A DNA stretch of 64,000 nt, taken from Curtobacterium flaccumfaciens (GTDB lineage: Bacteria > Actinomycetota > Actinomycetes > Actinomycetales > Microbacteriaceae). The stretch lies in the NCBI RefSeq assembly GCF_013359815.1, contig NZ_JABMCF010000030.1:1-64000 (forward strand). The letters run 5' to 3'. Positions 33,806 through 41,950 of this stretch are shown here, piece by piece. Within the stretch, counting starts at the first letter, position 1, and every line of letters starts with the position of its first letter. Under the pieces are notes generated by a model that saw nothing but the letters and a program-made list of their open reading frames with translations, was not told the DNA's origin and searched no databases. The position numbers were made by a program, and so were the translations under genes.

Positions 33806-35404
33806 GTGGCCGCCGCCGAATTCCCCCTGCCCGACGTGGGTGAAGGTCTCACCGAGGCCGAGATCGTGCAGTGGCGCGTCGCGATCGGGGACGAGATCGC
33901 CGTCGACCAGGTGCTCGTCGAGATCGAGACCGCGAAGTCGCTCGTCGAGCTGCCGTCGCCGTTCGCCGGCACCGTCACGGGCCTGCTCGTGTCCGAGGGT
34001 GACACGGTCGAGGTCGGCAAGCCGATCATCCGCGTCGACTCGGACGCCTCGGTCGCCTCCGGTGCGGCCCTCACGCCGCCTGCGGAACAGTCGGGAGGCG
34101 CGGCGCCCGTCGCCGAGACCGCCCCGGTCTCGCCCATGGGCGCGTCCACCCCGCCGGCCCCTGCCGCCCCGTCGGCTCCGGTCGCGCAGACCCCTCCCGC
34201 TCCCGCGGCGGTGCCGGCACGCGCCGCTGCCCCCGCACCGGCAGCGCCTGCCCCTGCACCCGCACCGGCGGCGCCGGTCCAGCCGGTCGCGGTCGACGCC
34301 TCCGTCCAGGGCACGGACGAGTCCTCCGGTGCCGTCCTCGTCGGCTACGGCTCGGCGACCTCGTCGCCCTCCCGTCGCAAGCCGGGCGCCCGCCGGGCCG
34401 CAGCGCTCGCGGCCGAGGCGAGCCGCGCCTCCAGTGTGGACACCGCCGCGGCGGCCGAAGCCTCCGTCGACCCGGGCGAGGAGAGCACCGCCGAGGCGAT
34501 CAGCGCCCTCGGCACGGGCTCCGCGCACAAGCAGAGCACCGCGACCAACGTGCTGGCGAAGCCGCCGATCCGGAAGCTCGCGAAGGACCTCGGCGTCGAA
34601 CTGACCGAGATCGTCGCGACCGGTCTGGCCGGCGAGGTCACCCGTGACGACGTCATCCGGCACGCGAAGCAGGCCAGCGTCTTCCGGAACATCGAGACGC
34701 CCGAGTGGGGCGAGGTCCGCAGCGAGACGATCCCGGTCAAGGGCGTCCGCAAGGCCATCGCGACCGCGATGACCACGTCCGCGTTCACGGCACCGCACGT
34801 GTCGCTGTTCGTCGACGTCGACGCGACCCACACGATGGAGTTCGTCAAGCGGCTCAAGGCCTCGCCGACGTTCGCCGGCGTCAAGGTCTCGCCGCTGCTC
34901 ATCGTCGCGAAGGCCGTCATCTGGGCCGTCCGCCGGAACCGCTCGGTGAACTCGACCTGGACCGACCGCGAGATCATCGTCCACCACTTCGTGAACCTCG
35001 GCATCGCCGCGGCGACCCCGCGCGGGCTCATCGTGCCGAACATCAAGGACGCGCAGGACATGTCGCTGCTCGAGCTGGCGCAGGCACTCGAGGAACTCAC
35101 CCTGACCGCCCGCGACGGCAAGACCACGCCGAAGCAGATGGCGAACGGCACGGTGTCGATCACGAACATCGGCGTGTTCGGCATGGACACCGGGACCCCG
35201 ATCCTCAACCCGGGCGAGGTCGCGATCGTCGCCATGGGCACGATCAAGCCGAAGCCGTGGGTCGTCGACGGCGAGGTCCGCTCGCGCATGGTGACCACCA
35301 TCGGTGCGTCGTTCGACCACCGGGTCGTCGACGGTGACGTGGCGTCCCGCTTCGTGCACGACGTCGCCTCGGTGCTCGAGGAGCCCGCGCTCCTGCTCGA
35401 CTAG
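33806..35404 (+). CDS. 2-oxoacid dehydrogenase E2 (lipoyl acyltransferase)
   Basis: The 532-aa protein has three domains. One lipoyl domain covers residues 1-78, with lipoylated Lys44 in ETAKS. A long Ala/Pro linker (about 85-160) and a variable segment follow. The peripheral-subunit-binding domain covers about 250-287 ([18 protein letters not shown]). The catalytic acyltransferase domain ends with DHRVVDG at 504-510, containing the active-site His505. It transfers the acyl group to CoA. GTG 33806 follows AAGGAG at five-base spacing. Only a single lipoyl domain is present, as in branched-chain and some pyruvate E2 proteins. It is the last gene of the operon; an inverted repeat 26 bp downstream is the likely terminator. 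Confidence 0.93.
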   Translation: MAAAEFPLPDVGEGLTEAEIVQWRVAIGDEIAVDQVLVEIETAKSLVELPSPFAGTVTGLLVSEGDTVEVGKPIIRVDSDASVASGAALTPPAEQSGGAAPVAETAPVSPMGASTPPAPAAPSAPVAQTPPAPAAVPARAAAPAPAAPAPAPAPAAPVQPVAVDASVQGTDESSGAVLVGYGSATSSPSRRKPGARRAAALAAEASRASSVDTAAAAEASVDPGEESTAEAISALGTGSAHKQSTATNVLAKPPIRKLAKDLGVELTEIVATGLAGEVTRDDVIRHAKQASVFRNIETPEWGEVRSETIPVKGVRKAIATAMTTSAFTAPHVSLFVDVDATHTMEFVKRLKASPTFAGVKVSPLLIVAKAVIWAVRRNRSVNSTWTDREIIVHHFVNLGIAAATPRGLIVPNIKDAQDMSLLELAQALEELTLTARDGKTTPKQMANGTVSITNIGVFGMDTGTPILNPGEVAIVAMGTIKPKPWVVDGEVRSRMVTTIGASFDHRVVDGDVASRFVHDVASVLEEPALLLD

Positions 35405-35430
35405 CGTCGGTCGTTCGGTCGTTCCGCTTC

Positions 35431-35481
35431 GTGAGCAGAAATGGTCGGGTTGCTTCGAGCCACCCGACCATTCCTGCTCAC
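35431..35481. repeat. dispersed inverted repeat, family C (copy 1)
   Basis: GTGAGCAGAAATGGTCGGGT (35431-35450) pairs with ACCCGACCATTCCTGCTCAC (35462-35481) with one mismatch around an 11-nt loop. The same element recurs at 57695-57744. Both lie just after a gene's stop, consistent with termination. Confidence 0.75.
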
Positions 35482-35551
35482 CATCTGCGGGCTTCCGCAA
35501 ACGTCGCGTGGTGTTCACACGGATGTCGGGGGTCGGCGGCATGATCGGTGC

Positions 35552-36133
35552 ATGGTCCACCAGCTCCTGACCCCCTCGCAGGAGATCCGAACGGATCGCC
35601 TCCTGCTCACCCCGCTGACCCCGGCCGACATCGACGACGTGCACGCGCTCTTCTCGGACGCCCGCACGTGGCAGCACCTGCCCACCGGCCGGCACGTGGC
35701 GCGGAGCTCGAGCGTGGACATGGTGCAGCGCAAGATCGGCGGTCGTGCACGCCACGGCCTCGGGTCCTGGGCGGTCCGCAGCGCCTCCGACCACGCCTTC
35801 GTCGGTGTGGGCGGGGTCGACATGACCGCCGGTGGGGTCTGGAACCTCGGCTACCGACTGGCGCCCGCGGCATGGGGGCAGGGCTTCGCGTCCGAGATCG
35901 CCCTCGCTGCCGTGCGTGCCGCCGCCGATACCGCTCCGGACGTCCCGGTGACCGGCCGGGTGCTCACGAACAACCCTGCTTCTGCGGCCGTGCTGCGTCG
36001 TGCCGGGCTGTCGCTGGTGTGGCAGGGGGCTCCAGCCGCGCAGAACCGTGCGGCCGCCGGCGTCGAGGGGCAGGTCTGGACCGATCGGCTGCTCTCCGAC
36101 GAGCAGTTCGCCTGGCTCGTCGCCAACGCCTGA
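35552..36133 (+). CDS. GNAT family N-acetyltransferase
   Basis: The 193-aa protein has the RimJ/RimL-type acetyltransferase layout. It starts IRTDRLLLTPLTPADIDDVHALF, the middle strand region is WNLGYRLAPAAWGQGFASEIALAAVR (acetyl-CoA-binding region at about residues 107-116), and NNPASAAVLRRAGL follows. It probably acetylates an amino group on a protein N-terminus or a small molecule. ATG 35552 lies six bases after CATGAT. It is monocistronic and convergent with the ABC transporter gene, with four bases between the two stops. Confidence 0.85.
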   Translation: MVHQLLTPSQEIRTDRLLLTPLTPADIDDVHALFSDARTWQHLPTGRHVARSSSVDMVQRKIGGRARHGLGSWAVRSASDHAFVGVGGVDMTAGGVWNLGYRLAPAAWGQGFASEIALAAVRAAADTAPDVPVTGRVLTNNPASAAVLRRAGLSLVWQGAPAAQNRAAAGVEGQVWTDRLLSDEQFAWLVANA

Positions 36134-36137
36134 CCCG

Positions 36138-36776
36138 TCAGCGAGCGGGTCCGCTGAGCGTGATGCTCCGTGCGGCGCGCGCTTCGACCGATGACGAGTG
36201 CGTCGCGATCAGGACGGCCGCTCCGTCGGCCGCCAGCTCGTCCAGCAGGTCGAGCACCATCGCGGCGTTGCCGTCGTCGAGGGCGCTCGTCGGCTCGTCG
36301 GCGAGGATGACCGACGGACGCTTCACCAGGAGCCGCGCCATCGCGACGCGTTGCTGCTCGCCGCCGCTGAGTTCGTGGACGCGGTCCGTTCCGCGGCCGG
36401 CCAGACCGACACGGTCCAGGGCCTCACCAGTCCGGACGCCTCGGTGTCTCCGCCGTCCGTCCGGCAGGCGAACCACGTCGACGTTCGACTGGACCGTCAT
36501 GTCGGGTACCAACCCGAAGTCCTGGAACAGGTACCCGAGGTGGCGCCGCCGGATCAGTCGTGCCCGCCGCTCGTTCGAGCCCGCCGACTCCCCGTTGATC
36601 CGGATCGTGCCGCCGTCGAGCGCATCGACGTGCCCGACACAGTCGAGCAGCGTCGACTTCCCGCAGCCGCTCGGCCCGACCAAGCCGACGATCTCTCCGC
36701 CTGCCACCTCGAACGTCAGGTCGTGCCACAGTGCACGGCCTCCGCGACGCTTCGATGCGTTCCGTACCTCGATCAT
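36138..36776 (-). CDS. ABC transporter ATP-binding protein (bacteriocin-export/immunity type)
   Basis: The 212-aa ATPase has Walker A GPSGCGKST at 34-42, signature LSGGEQQR at 136-143 and Walker B VILADEPTSALDD at 156-168. The short length and the sequence around FQDFGLVPDMTVQSNVD place it with LolD/MacB-like ATPases and the small ATPases of lactococcin 972-group bacteriocin transporters. The permease gene lies immediately upstream and overlaps by four bases, so the two form one transporter. A role in export of, or immunity to, a peptide is inferred from the permease's resemblance and from the secreted-peptide gene 3.2 kb away. Confidence 0.88.
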   Translation of the reverse strand: MIEVRNASKRRGGRALWHDLTFEVAGGEIVGLVGPSGCGKSTLLDCVGHVDALDGGTIRINGESAGSNERRARLIRRRHLGYLFQDFGLVPDMTVQSNVDVVRLPDGRRRHRGVRTGEALDRVGLAGRGTDRVHELSGGEQQRVAMARLLVKRPSVILADEPTSALDDGNAAMVLDLLDELAADGAAVLIATHSSSVEARAARSITLSGPAR

Positions 36777-38800
36777 CGTGATCCGTTCCCTCGGTTGCGT
36801 GTAGTGCTCCGTGCCGTGACGGCCATGACGACGAGGCTGGTGGCGCTCACCGCCGCGAGCGTCACGAGTGCGAGCGCGCCGGCGACTCCGGCCGACTGCG
36901 CGACCGGGTCGAGTGCCGATCTGAGCCCGCTTCCGTCCGGGCGTTGCGACCACCAGGTGTTGACGACGGCGGTGACGGCGATCGAGATCAGACCGGCTTC
37001 GATCGTCAGCAGGCCAGCATCGGTGCGGACGGGCGAGACGCCACTGGTGATCTTCGCGAACAGCGCACGGCCGTGACGGCGTCGGTGCGCGATCGTGGCG
37101 ACCATCCCGAGCATGACGCTGACGGCGAGGGTGCTGACCAGGGTGCCCGTCCCGATCGCCACTGCCGTCGCTGCGTGCCGTGCCTGTTCCGCCGCAGACT
37201 GACCCACCGCGACGACCGCGCTGAACTCGGCGCGGAGGCCCGACGCACCGATCGACCGCTCGGCGGCAGCACGGGACGTGAAGACGACGTCTCCGGTCGA
37301 CAACCACGATCCGAGTTCATCGGCCGAGAAGACGTCGACCGGCGTGGGGACGACCACGATCACGGCATCGTCGAGCCACGCGCGCGACGACGCGTCGTCC
37401 GGGTACGAGTAGACCTGCTGGCGGGCCAGCGTGCCGCCGGTGACGTGCTCGAGGAGGGCGTCGGGTGCATCCCGCAACTGCCAGTCGGTCAGACCCGCGA
37501 CGAGACGCTCGCGGGAGAGGTCACTGTCGGCAGGCATCCACACGGCGATCTCCGCGCCGTCGGTGGTGATGCGGGCCCCGTCCTCGGAACGGACGTCCTG
37601 CAGGGCGAGGTAGCCCTGGTCGACGACGAGCGCAGGAACCGTCGACTTCCCTCGGCCACTCGACACCTCGACCGCAGCGGCGAGGAACGCATCACGCCGC
37701 TCGAGTGCCCCGCCGGCGAAGTCACCGATGCGGTCCCAGTAGGCCTGCTCCTCGACCGGGCGGGGATCAGGGGTGACCCAGAGCTGGACGGTTTCGCCGG
37801 CCGCCCGAAGATCCCGTTCTGCCGTTCCCTGTCGCGCGGTGGTCACCGCCCCGGTCAGTTCGAAGACGGCCGCGACGAGCAACAGCAGCGCGGGCACCCG
37901 TGCGATCTGTGCGACGAGCAGGAGCGCGCCCGCTGGTCGAGCGCCCCGCAGTGCGCCGGCCAGCGGCTGTCGACACGCGAGCACCGTGCCGATCGTGTGC
38001 GCGACGACGACCGGAACGAGCAGCCCCACGCAGAACACGGAGATCGCGGCGGCGAGGGTCGCCGCCGAAGCGAGCCCGTTGTAGAACCAGAGCCCGGTGG
38101 CCGCGACGGGCACCCCGATGACGGTGACGAGTACGGAGGTCCGGAGCTCAGCGAGCTCTTGGACGACGATGGCGGCTGTGGTGTCTCCGTGCAGTCGGCG
38201 GACTGCGCTGCGGCGAGGGGCCCCGACGGTCGTCATCAGGCAGAGCGCCACGCATCCCGAGACGAGTGCTCCGACCAGGGCCAGGGTCTGATCCAAGCCG
38301 TCGGTGACTCCGATGCGTTGCAGGAGCGGCATGCGCTCCACGCTGACCTCGTACCCGGCGTCTGCCAGTGCGGTCACGACGGCTCGCCGAGCGTCGTCGT
38401 CCCCGAAGACCGAGTACGAGCCGGTCGGGTCGAACTGGTCGAGTTCCGACATCGGACGGACGGTGGTGACCATCGATCTCGTGAAGTCCTCGTACCCGTC
38501 GAGGAGCCAGCCGGCACCGCGGCTCGAGGGCGCGTCGGTGACGAGCGCCACGCGCCGCGTCGTCGGAGCTTCGCGGTCCGCCACCACCCGTGCGATCGTC
38601 GCGTGCTCGGCCTCGGCGACCTGCTCGAGTGCGGTCGCGACCCGCTGGTTCGATTCGGTCTCAGCACCGGCGGCAGCGGTCACCACGGACGAGGCGCCCA
38701 CGATGCCGGCTTCACTGACCTGCACCAGGCCGATGAAGCCCAAGACGGAAGCCAGGAGGGGCGGGACGAGGTAGGCGAGCGTCGCCGATCGGATGTTCAT
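36773..38800 (-). CDS. ABC transporter membrane protein resembling bacteriocin-associated integral membrane proteins
   Basis: The 675-aa protein has an N-terminal helix (ATLAYLVPPLLASVLGFIGLV). A large extracytoplasmic domain covers about residues 30-165. Four helices follow (about 170-330), then a second extracytoplasmic domain of about 215 residues, then three C-terminal helices (about 550-665). The duplicated plan and IGVTDGLDQTLALVGALVSG resemble the 650-700-aa bacteriocin-associated membrane proteins encoded beside lactococcin 972-like genes (TIGR01654/DUF1430 group); the match is by architecture. The gene overlaps its ATPase gene. TTGACA-N18-CACGAT at 38892-38921 is a good promoter. No lactococcin 972-like precursor follows; the nearest secreted peptide is at 39948. 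Confidence 0.72.
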   Translation of the reverse strand: MNIRSATLAYLVPPLLASVLGFIGLVQVSEAGIVGASSVVTAAAGAETESNQRVATALEQVAEAEHATIARVVADREAPTTRRVALVTDAPSSRGAGWLLDGYEDFTRSMVTTVRPMSELDQFDPTGSYSVFGDDDARRAVVTALADAGYEVSVERMPLLQRIGVTDGLDQTLALVGALVSGCVALCLMTTVGAPRRSAVRRLHGDTTAAIVVQELAELRTSVLVTVIGVPVAATGLWFYNGLASAATLAAAISVFCVGLLVPVVVAHTIGTVLACRQPLAGALRGARPAGALLLVAQIARVPALLLLVAAVFELTGAVTTARQGTAERDLRAAGETVQLWVTPDPRPVEEQAYWDRIGDFAGGALERRDAFLAAAVEVSSGRGKSTVPALVVDQGYLALQDVRSEDGARITTDGAEIAVWMPADSDLSRERLVAGLTDWQLRDAPDALLEHVTGGTLARQQVYSYPDDASSRAWLDDAVIVVVPTPVDVFSADELGSWLSTGDVVFTSRAAAERSIGASGLRAEFSAVVAVGQSAAEQARHAATAVAIGTGTLVSTLAVSVMLGMVATIAHRRRHGRALFAKITSGVSPVRTDAGLLTIEAGLISIAVTAVVNTWWSQRPDGSGLRSALDPVAQSAGVAGALALVTLAAVSATSLVVMAVTARSTTRNRGNGSR

Positions 38801-38891
38801 GGTCCCCTTGCGGCGAGGGTGAGCGGGCGCTCCTTCGGGAAGCCAGCTCCTGGCCTCAGCGGTCGCACGTACTTCCTGCGATGCTCGACCG

Positions 38892-38921
38892 ATCGTGGCA
38901 GCGGCGCAGCACTGATGTCAA
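38892..38921 (-). promoter_or_regulatory. promoter of the ABC transporter operon
   Basis: On the minus strand TTGACA (38921-38916) and CACGAT (38897-38892) are 18 bp apart. It is one of two perfect -35 hexamers in this neighbourhood, the other serving the cysteine-rich peptide gene. The leader is about 85 nt, with AAGGGGACC just before the ATG. Confidence 0.55.
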
Positions 38922-38963
38922 GAATCTGGAATGCATGTTTCACTGAGGCCGAGACGCCCGACG

Positions 38964-39023
38964 TTGGTCTTCCCGGCCTGACTCGCTACTGTGATGGGAA
39001 CTGGTCATGTCCGCGCATGACCA
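38964..39023 (+). promoter_or_regulatory. promoter and DasR-type operator of the gntR gene
   Basis: TTGGTC (38964-38969) and TACTGT (38987-38992) are 17 bp apart. ACTGGTCATGTCC (39000-39012) follows and resembles the DasR consensus ACTGGTCTAGACC. It is part of a perfect repeat TGGTCATG-N6-CATGACCA (39002-39023). The position over the transcription start fits negative autoregulation. Confidence 0.65.
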
Positions 39024-39057
39024 CCGCCCAGGACCAGCAACGGAGCACGAGGGACGC

Positions 39058-39792
39058 ATGACGAGCCGCATCACCGAGGGTGCCGAACCGAAGCACCAGC
39101 AGCTGCGGCGCATCCTGCTCGACCTCGTCACCACGCGACTGGCTCCCGGCGCTGCGATCCCGTCCGAACGTCAGCTCATCGCCGAGTACGGCGTCTCGCG
39201 GATCACCGTGCGTGAAGCACTCGGGCAGCTGGTCAACGAGGGCTACCTGGAGCGCGTCCGCGGCAAGGGCACCTTCGTCGCGCACCGGCCCGTGCAGTCG
39301 ACGCTGCACCTCGCCTCGTTCACCGAGGAGATGCGGGCGATGGGGCACGAGCCGACCACCGTGGTGCTCGTGCGCGAAGAGCGGGTACCGCCGGCCGACA
39401 CCGCCGCAGCCCTGCGAATCGATCCGGACGTGCCCGCCTTCCACGTGAAGCGCCTGCGGATGGCCGATGGTGCACCGGTGTCGATCGACGACGCCTGGCT
39501 CGTGGCCGACGCGTTCCCGGGTCTGCTCGACCACGACCTGTCGGGGTCGGTGTACTCGATCATCGCCACGGAGTACGGCACCCCGATCGACCGCGCGCAG
39601 CAGACCGTCGCGGCGAACCCGGCGGCCGACGACGTCGCGACGCTGCTCGGGACGAAGACCGGAGCGCCGGTCCTCGAGTTCGACCGGGTGTCGTACTCGG
39701 GGGAGCGACCCGTGGAGCACACCCGCAGCTGGTACCGATCGGACCGCTACCGGGTGCAGATGGAGGTCACCGCGACCCCCGCGGTCGCGTAG
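39058..39792 (+). CDS. GntR/HutC (UTRA) family regulator, DasR-like
   Basis: The 244-aa protein has an N-terminal GntR winged helix (LAPGAAIPSERQLIAEYGVSRITVREALGQLVNEGYLERVRGKGTFVA, about residues 28-75). A UTRA effector domain follows (from about 90; FTEEMRAMGHEP, HVKRLRMADGAPVSIDDAWL). This is the architecture of DasR/NagR, which sense glucosamine- or GlcNAc-6-phosphate. DasR-like operators lie at its own promoter and in the PTS IIB/IIC intergenic region 3.2 kb away, so control of that PTS is likely. ATG 39058 follows GAGGGA; an ATG at 39007 lies inside the operator and is rejected. The island at 39.8-41.5 kb separates it from its apparent target genes. Confidence 0.87.
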   Translation: MTSRITEGAEPKHQQLRRILLDLVTTRLAPGAAIPSERQLIAEYGVSRITVREALGQLVNEGYLERVRGKGTFVAHRPVQSTLHLASFTEEMRAMGHEPTTVVLVREERVPPADTAAALRIDPDVPAFHVKRLRMADGAPVSIDDAWLVADAFPGLLDHDLSGSVYSIIATEYGTPIDRAQQTVAANPAADDVATLLGTKTGAPVLEFDRVSYSGERPVEHTRSWYRSDRYRVQMEVTATPAVA

Positions 39793-39869
39793 CTTGCCGC
39801 ACAGTTACGTGGGGCCTGATTTCTTGGGGGCGTGAACTGCACGATAGCTGCAATTCGATGCCAAGATGC

Positions 39870-39898
39870 TTGACAAGTTCGGCCAGAACGGTCAGTCT
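39870..39898 (+). promoter_or_regulatory. promoter of the cysteine-rich peptide gene
   Basis: A perfect TTGACA (39870-39875) is followed after 17 bp by CAGTCT (39893-39898), leaving a leader of about 45 nt before the ATG at 39948. Confidence 0.55.
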
Positions 39899-39947
39899 CG
39901 TTTCATCAGCGCGGCAAGGGGTTGCGCGTTATCTCCAGGGGGCAATT

Positions 39948-40259
39948 ATGAGCGTGCGTGAAGCGATTTTGAGTTCGCGTTTGGGGCGCACAGTGGCGTT
40001 GACAGGGATGGCAGTTGCGGTTGCTGGGGCTGGGATTGTCCTTCCGGCAGGGGCTCCTGCGCAGGCCGCCGCCTGCTCTCTTGCGCCGAAGGCCGTTGCA
40101 TATAGTCACACTAAGCGCTGCGGATTGAGCCAAATCAATTACGGATACCAGAAGACGGTTGTGAAGCCGCGGCAGAAGTGCTACTACTTCCTGGCGACTG
40201 CTTGGAACCCCTGTTCCACGCCGACACAATACTCGGCTTATGCCTGCAAAGCTATCTAA
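39948..40259 (+). CDS. Sec-exported 103-aa cysteine-rich peptide, candidate glycocin-like precursor
   Basis: The product has a signal peptide: a basic start, a hydrophobic core at about residues 16-33 and APAQA at 36-40 with likely cleavage after Ala40. It gives a mature peptide of about 63 residues. The mature part has five cysteines (43, 58, 78, 89, 100); the last three are each separated by ten residues. It is rich in Tyr and Lys and ends ACKAI. An odd cysteine count leaves one unpaired if the rest form disulfides, as in the S-glycosylated bacteriocin sublancin. A good AGGGGG site precedes the ATG. The region is visibly lower in GC than its flanks. A glycosyltransferase gene follows 90 bp later. 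No homologue is recognised; the glycocin role is inference. Confidence 0.72.
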   Translation: MSVREAILSSRLGRTVALTGMAVAVAGAGIVLPAGAPAQAAACSLAPKAVAYSHTKRCGLSQINYGYQKTVVKPRQKCYYFLATAWNPCSTPTQYSAYACKAI

Positions 40260-40277
40260 GGCACGCTGACTGGAACG

Positions 40278-40312
40278 GCCGGTCGCGCGTTACCGGCGTC
40301 GCGACGCCTTTC
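40278..40312 (+). terminator. hairpin with T-rich tail between the peptide and glycosyltransferase genes
   Basis: GGCGTCGCGACGCC (40295-40308) is a perfect 14-bp palindrome followed by TTTCT. An alternative stem GCCGGT/ACCGGC (40278-40283 with 40292-40297) overlaps it. A partly effective terminator here would make the peptide mRNA more abundant than the transferase mRNA. Confidence 0.6.
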
Positions 40313-40349
40313 TGCTCAATGAACGCTCGGCTCAAGACGAGGGGATCCG

Positions 40350-41501
40350 ATGGCCGCAACTAGGGATGAGCGACCAGCGGTGGTGGCTGCAGTCCTCGGT
40401 GGGGCTCGAGGAGATCTGGACGGGTGCGTGAGATCACTCACTAGTAGTGGTCTTGGCGTTCAGCTGTTCGACACGACCGTCGATGGACGCCACCAACGAT
40501 TCCGCTCAAAAACTGTTCACGTGGAACGAGTGACCTGGCCCGGATCATTCGCCGAGGCCCGAAACGAGGCGTTGAATTCAATGCGACGCCGCAGTGTCGG
40601 TTCTGCAGTACTCTGGGTCGACTCCGATGAACGACTCGTTGGAGGTTGGCCAAGTGAATTCGAGGCGGTCAGCTCGACCTTGCCACAGGTGGCGTGGTGT
40701 CCAACTATCCACGACGCGCGTTTCAGCACCAGCGGTGTTGGTCGAATTCACCAACTTGAGGGCGATTCGAGGTTCACCGGACCCGTTCATGAGTATCTCG
40801 TTGACGGAGGTGGCGACCCGCTCGCCTACCGCCCCTGTTCCGTCGTCCTTCATCATGAGGGTTACGAGGGGGTCGATCGATCTGAACGCAACGCCCCGCT
40901 TCTCCAGCGAGCTATTGCCGAGGACGAAGAGAATCCGCGGTGGCGTGCCTTCCAGATACGAGATGTTGGCGGGAGCATGCCCACTGCTGAGATCGCTCGG
41001 GCTCTCCGAGCGCAGGCTCAACTCAGTGAGTTCGCCGGAACCATCGGAGGTCTCGGATCTGCCGACTACACAAGGATGATTGCATGGCATTCAGCCAATC
41101 ACATTGTTCAGCGTGGAGGTTCGACTCTACTTGAACCCGCACTACGGAGATTTCACTCGACGGACCTGGAAGTCCAGTCTGAGCTGCTCTATCTGCGCTT
41201 GATTGCAAGCGCAGTAGTTGGAATGCTGGACGAGCAACTGATACTTGAGTCCTTCGACCTAAGACGCGCCTCTCTCGAGAGTGCGATCGAAACGCCGTGG
41301 CTCGATGCTGGCATAGCTGTTTCTCTAGAACTGGCTGGTCGCAAGGGCGAGGCTGAGGCGTATCGCGCTGACAGTAACCCCTACACGGACGTTTTCTGCT
41401 CAGAGTCGCGTCTGAGAGCCGAATGGCGCCCGAACACGAAGGTTCAGACGGGAGCTTTCAAACGAGCACGGGCGGCGCAGCAAGATAAATCGTCGGCTTA
41501 G
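40350..41501 (+). CDS. GT2-like glycosyltransferase with C-terminal helical region (SunS-like architecture)
   Basis: The 383-aa protein has a GT-A-like N-terminal half. ARNEAL at 70-75 is followed by LWVDSDERL with the metal/sugar-nucleotide DxD-type motif (Asp91-Ser-Asp93). IHQLEGDSRFTGPVHEYL around 133-150 matches the RIHxxxG..RF.G.VHE block of many GT2 enzymes. VVLHHEGY at about 165-172 and EDEENPRWRAFQIRD at 191-205 open a helical TPR-like C-terminus. This order of motifs is that of bacterial GT2-TPR enzymes, which include S-glycosyltransferases of glycocins (SunS) and also cell-surface transferases. No transmembrane segment is present, so it is cytosolic. GAGGGG precedes the ATG. Its stop overlaps the convergent IIA gene by four bases. 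Sampled lines are 50-57% GC. Confidence 0.75.
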   Translation: MAATRDERPAVVAAVLGGARGDLDGCVRSLTSSGLGVQLFDTTVDGRHQRFRSKTVHVERVTWPGSFAEARNEALNSMRRRSVGSAVLWVDSDERLVGGWPSEFEAVSSTLPQVAWCPTIHDARFSTSGVGRIHQLEGDSRFTGPVHEYLVDGGGDPLAYRPCSVVLHHEGYEGVDRSERNAPLLQRAIAEDEENPRWRAFQIRDVGGSMPTAEIARALRAQAQLSEFAGTIGGLGSADYTRMIAWHSANHIVQRGGSTLLEPALRRFHSTDLEVQSELLYLRLIASAVVGMLDEQLILESFDLRRASLESAIETPWLDAGIAVSLELAGRKGEAEAYRADSNPYTDVFCSESRLRAEWRPNTKVQTGAFKRARAAQQDKSSA

Positions 41502-41950
41502 ACGCTGAACAGAGTGTCGCCGTCGAGCACTGTGGTGCCTACGCTTCCCTGGTTGATGCTGTCCGGCGTTGAACCGAGCACCACGACCGGGCAGATCGGC
41601 GAGTAGCCGGCTGCTGAGATCACCGAGGGGGTGAACCGGACGACGGGGTCACCGGCGGTGACGGTGTCGCCCTCGGTCGCGAGGAGCTCGAACCCCTCGC
41701 CGGAGAGCTTCACGGTGTCGATGCCGACGTGCACCAGGACGTCGGTGCCAGCGGTGCCCTGCAGGGCGAACGCGTGCGGGTGCAGCTTGACGATGGTGCC
41801 GTCGACCGGGGCCACCGCGGTGACCGCGCCCTCGACGCCCGTCGGGTCGACCGCGACGCCGGCGCCGACCAGCTGCCCGGCGAACACCGGGTCGGGCACG
41901 TCGGCGAGGGCGACGACCGGGCCGCCGAACGGGGTGCGGACGACGGTCAC
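41498..41950 (-). CDS. PTS glucose/GlcNAc-family IIA component
   Basis: The 150-aa protein is the glucose-type IIA domain (Crr-like). It has LHPHAFALQ with His59 and DVLVHVGIDTVKL with the phosphorylated His74. It passes phosphate from HPr to IIB. The GTG at 41950 overlaps the IIB stop as GTGA. The 3' end overlaps the glycosyltransferase stop by four bases on the other strand. With IIB and the divergent IIC it makes a split PTS permease, with components on separate polypeptides, as often in actinobacterial GlcNAc systems. Confidence 0.92.
   Translation of the reverse strand: MTVVRTPFGGPVVALADVPDPVFAGQLVGAGVAVDPTGVEGAVTAVAPVDGTIVKLHPHAFALQGTAGTDVLVHVGIDTVKLSGEGFELLATEGDTVTAGDPVVRFTPSVISAAGYSPICPVVVLGSTPDSINQGSVGTTVLDGDTLFSV

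Noticed and set aside
39948-40259. Lipoprotein assignment for the cysteine-rich peptide
   Set aside because: The first Cys is preceded by QAAA, lacking the Leu/Val at -3 of a lipobox; a signal peptidase I site at APAQA fits better.
39948-40259. Lactococcin 972 family membership
   Set aside because: Lactococcin 972-type precursors lack cysteines and have a Trp/Gly/Tyr/Asn-rich mature part; this sequence does not match.
40350-41501. Fully ordinary cell-wall glycosyltransferase
   Set aside because: Not excluded, but there are no other polysaccharide genes, and the gene sits directly after a secreted peptide gene, so the peptide-modifying reading was preferred and marked as inference.
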